Below, piece after piece: positions 62,091 through 64,000 of a stretch of 64,000 nt of DNA. Every line of letters starts with the position of its first letter. The first letter of the stretch is position 1. The position numbers and the translations under genes were made by a program. The DNA comes from UBA868 sp016776875 (GTDB lineage: Bacteria > Pseudomonadota > Gammaproteobacteria > Arenicellales > UBA868). The notes beneath the pieces are model-generated. The model ran no database searches. It was not told the DNA's origin and saw nothing but the letters and a program-made list of their open reading frames with translations. The stretch spans positions 1,798,001-1,862,000 of the forward strand of contig CP179198.1 in NCBI GenBank assembly GCA_051201585.1, read 5' to 3'.

Positions 62091-64000
62091 AATTCGACCG
62101 TTTGATGAAGGGACTGGAGTCTGTTGATACTTGGGTTATTGCCCGCTTTGTGCGCCTCACAAGCGGCGCGTGCGCCCGCTAACGTCGTGAAATAGGCGAC
62201 CTTATGGGTTAGCGCCTGCTGCCTGATGGTCTCTGAGTCCAATCGACTGTGTCTTGTCGCCGTCGTGTTCACAATTAAATCGTACTCACCATTCTTGATA
62301 CTATCGACCACGTGTGGGCGACCCTCACTCACTTTATTAACGACAGAGGCGCGTAGTCCAGCTTGTTCCAGCGCCATCGCCGTTCCTTCGGTTGCTTCCA
62401 AATCGAAACCATTCTCGCTCAGATACCGCGCGATGTCGACCACAGCGACCTGGTCCGGCGTTCGGACACTGATCAACGCCTTTCCACTCGCTGGAATCAG
62501 TGTACCGGTCGCACGCTGAGCCTTTCGATACGCCTCCCCGAATGTCATGCCAATTCCCATCACTTCACCAGTACTCTTCATTTCAGGGCCTAAAATTGGA
62601 TCCACCCCGGGGAATTTTATAAAAGGAAATACCGCCTCCTTTACTGAATAGTAAGAAGGACGAACCTCTCCATGGACACCTTGCTGTGCAAGTGACTGAC
62701 CCGCCATCACCCGCGCACCTATCTTTGCGAGCGGTCTGGTGGTCGCCTTAGACACAAAAGGTACCGTTCGAGAAGCTCGCGGATTAACCTCAAGGACGTA
62801 AATCTCCTCCCCTTTAACTGCGAACTGCACATTCATCAAGCCATTTACATTTAATGCCAAAGCCATCTCACGCGTCTGACGCGTTAACTCTTGCTGCGTT
62901 TCGTCGCTTAATGCGAATGGTGGTAGCACACAAGCCGAATCACCTGAATGGACGCCCGCCTCCTCAATATGCTCCATAATGCCGCCAATCACTACATCGG
63001 TACCGTCACATACGGCGTCAACATCAACCTCAACCGCATCATTAAGAAAGCGATCGAGCAGAATCGGGGACTCGTTAGAGACTCGAAAAGCATCGCGCAA
63101 GTAACGCTCAAGCTTCTTCTTTGGCGTGAACAATCTCCATGGCACGTCCGCCCAGCACATAAGACGGTCGTACGACCAACGGATAACCAATCTGTTCAGC
63201 CCGTTCAAGCGCCTGCTCTTCGGTGCTCGCCGTTCGGTTTGGAGGTTGGAGCAGTCCTAGACTCTCTATCAAGTCCTGAAAGTGCTCTCGATCTTCCGCT
63301 TGATGAATTGAGTCGGGAGAGGTGCCCAAAATAGGAACACCCGCCGCTTCCAACCCTCGGGAGAGTTTAAGTGGTGTTTGTCCGCCATACTGCACAATAA
63401 CTCCTGTTGGCATCTCTACAGCACAAATCTCCAACACGTCTTCCAGGGTAAGTGGTTCAAAATAAAGCCGGTCAGAGGTATCGTAGTCCGTGGACACGGT
63501 CTCAGGATTACAGTTAACCATTATTGTTTGGTAAGAGTCGGCCTGCAAAGCCAGCGACGCGTGGACGCAGCAGTAGTCAAACTCGATCCCCTGGCCGATT
63601 CGGTTTGGACCACCACCCAAGACAATAATTTTTGAGGATTGCTCGGGCAAAGCCTCGCACTCAACCTCGTAACTCGAATAAAGATACGCCGTTGGCGTTT
63701 CAAACTCACCAGCACACGAATCGACGCGTTTATAGACAGGACGCACTCCCAATTCATGACGTTTTGATCTAAGCTTCTACTTCACCCACGTTCAGCAACG
63801 CGGCGAGTCGAACGTCCGAGAAACCATCCCGCTTAAAGGCTCGAAACGTTTCCTGATTAATATCCTCAAGGCTTAAATTTTCAATGCGCTTTTCTGTTTG
63901 AATAAGTTCTTCAATTTGGGCAAGAAACCAAAGGTCGATACCGGTCAGCTTTTGAACCTCCGCTAAGCTGAATCCCTGCCGAAAAGCGTCTCCAATAAAC
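62087..64000 (-). CDS. carB: Carbamoyl-phosphate synthase large subunit (partial), frame broken twice
   Basis: The 3' two-thirds of carB, running off the right edge. Recognisable parts, from the edge inward: the DRWFLVQIEEL equivalent IDLWFLAQIEEL (near 63920), FKRDGFSDVRLAALLN, VYKRVDSCAGEFETPTAYLY, IVLGGGPNRIGQGIEFDYCC, VRPSYVLGGRAMEIVHA, LEVNPRASRTVPFVSKATT and the allosteric C-terminal domain with TRHSRLDS. It makes carbamoyl phosphate for arginine and pyrimidines. As read, stops interrupt it twice: at 63773-63767 region (GAAGCTTAG) and at 63113-63108 (GAAGCTTGA). Dropping one A in each (GAGCTT) restores VELRSKRHELGVRPVYKR and AKEELERYLRDA, both matching CarB in length. Confidence 0.93.

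Noticed and set aside
62087..64000. Programmed frameshifting as the cause of both carB breaks
   Set aside because: No slippery heptamer, no downstream structure, and the same GAAGCTT context suggests a motif-linked sequence error; kept only as an alternative.

Overview
The window looks like a contig from a marine gammaproteobacterium. This is inferred from gene content and arrangement: carB-greA at the right end, YheS and Uup type ABC-F ATPases, a YajD HNH protein, Nei, an RhlE-type helicase and YaiI/UPF0178. Genes are dense, on both strands, at moderate GC. I see one tRNA (Arg), no rRNA, no CRISPR array, no insertion sequence, no prophage block, and no recognisable DNA-binding transcription regulator.

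Layout. 1-3.8 kb: two small alpha/beta-barrel proteins, YheS, a cupin. 3.9-10.3 kb (minus): a BCCT transporter with two tiny membrane proteins and a helical protein in tight succession, a kinase-aminotransferase gene, an enolase-superfamily dehydratase. 10.5-16.8 kb: MFS carrier, Rieske oxygenase, nuclease-like protein, a glutamate-receptor-like channel, a Nif11-like peptide, YaiI, DUF1330. 16.9-26 kb: an MFS relic, a ZIP-like membrane protein, microproteins, a haem-type membrane protein, an RND pump with its adaptor, a MAPEG protein. 26-32 kb: PhyH dioxygenase, TspO, potassium channel, a phage-type ssDNA-binding-like protein, an HCCA-isomerase operon. 32-40 kb: a decayed SDR, a URO-D-like protein, HAD hydrolase plus DgcA-like flavoenzyme, small secreted proteins, Nei. 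40-47.5 kb: a likely ectoine-hydrolase/aminotransferase cluster, MFS, cupin, FAD oxidoreductase, YajD, RidA. 48-52.5 kb: tRNA-Arg, a secreted deiminase homologue, RhlE, a methyltransferase. 52.6-64 kb: hydrolases, ProC-like reductase, thioesterase, two EamA carriers, Uup, MFS, greA, carB.

How the genes fit together (inference): BCCT carrier, GbcA-like Rieske oxygenase, DgcA-like demethylase, sarcosine-oxidase-like FAD enzyme, DoeA-like hydrolase and class III aminotransferases together suggest use of betaine and ectoine type osmolytes as carbon and nitrogen sources.

The most striking sequence-level observation concerns reading frames. At least eight frames break by one base in otherwise well-conserved genes (carB twice, the kinase-aminotransferase gene twice, nei, uup, an MFS gene, a small secreted protein). 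Each break lies on, next to, or recreates an AGCT tetranucleotide, most often GAGCT. Because carB is normally essential, I read these mainly as motif-linked sequence errors, possibly caused by a modified AGCT site, and not as true pseudogenes. Other leads are the microproteins coupled to the BCCT carrier, a scattered family of small acidic helical proteins, a channel with an animal-type glutamate receptor pore, and a hydrolase that appears to start at ATT.
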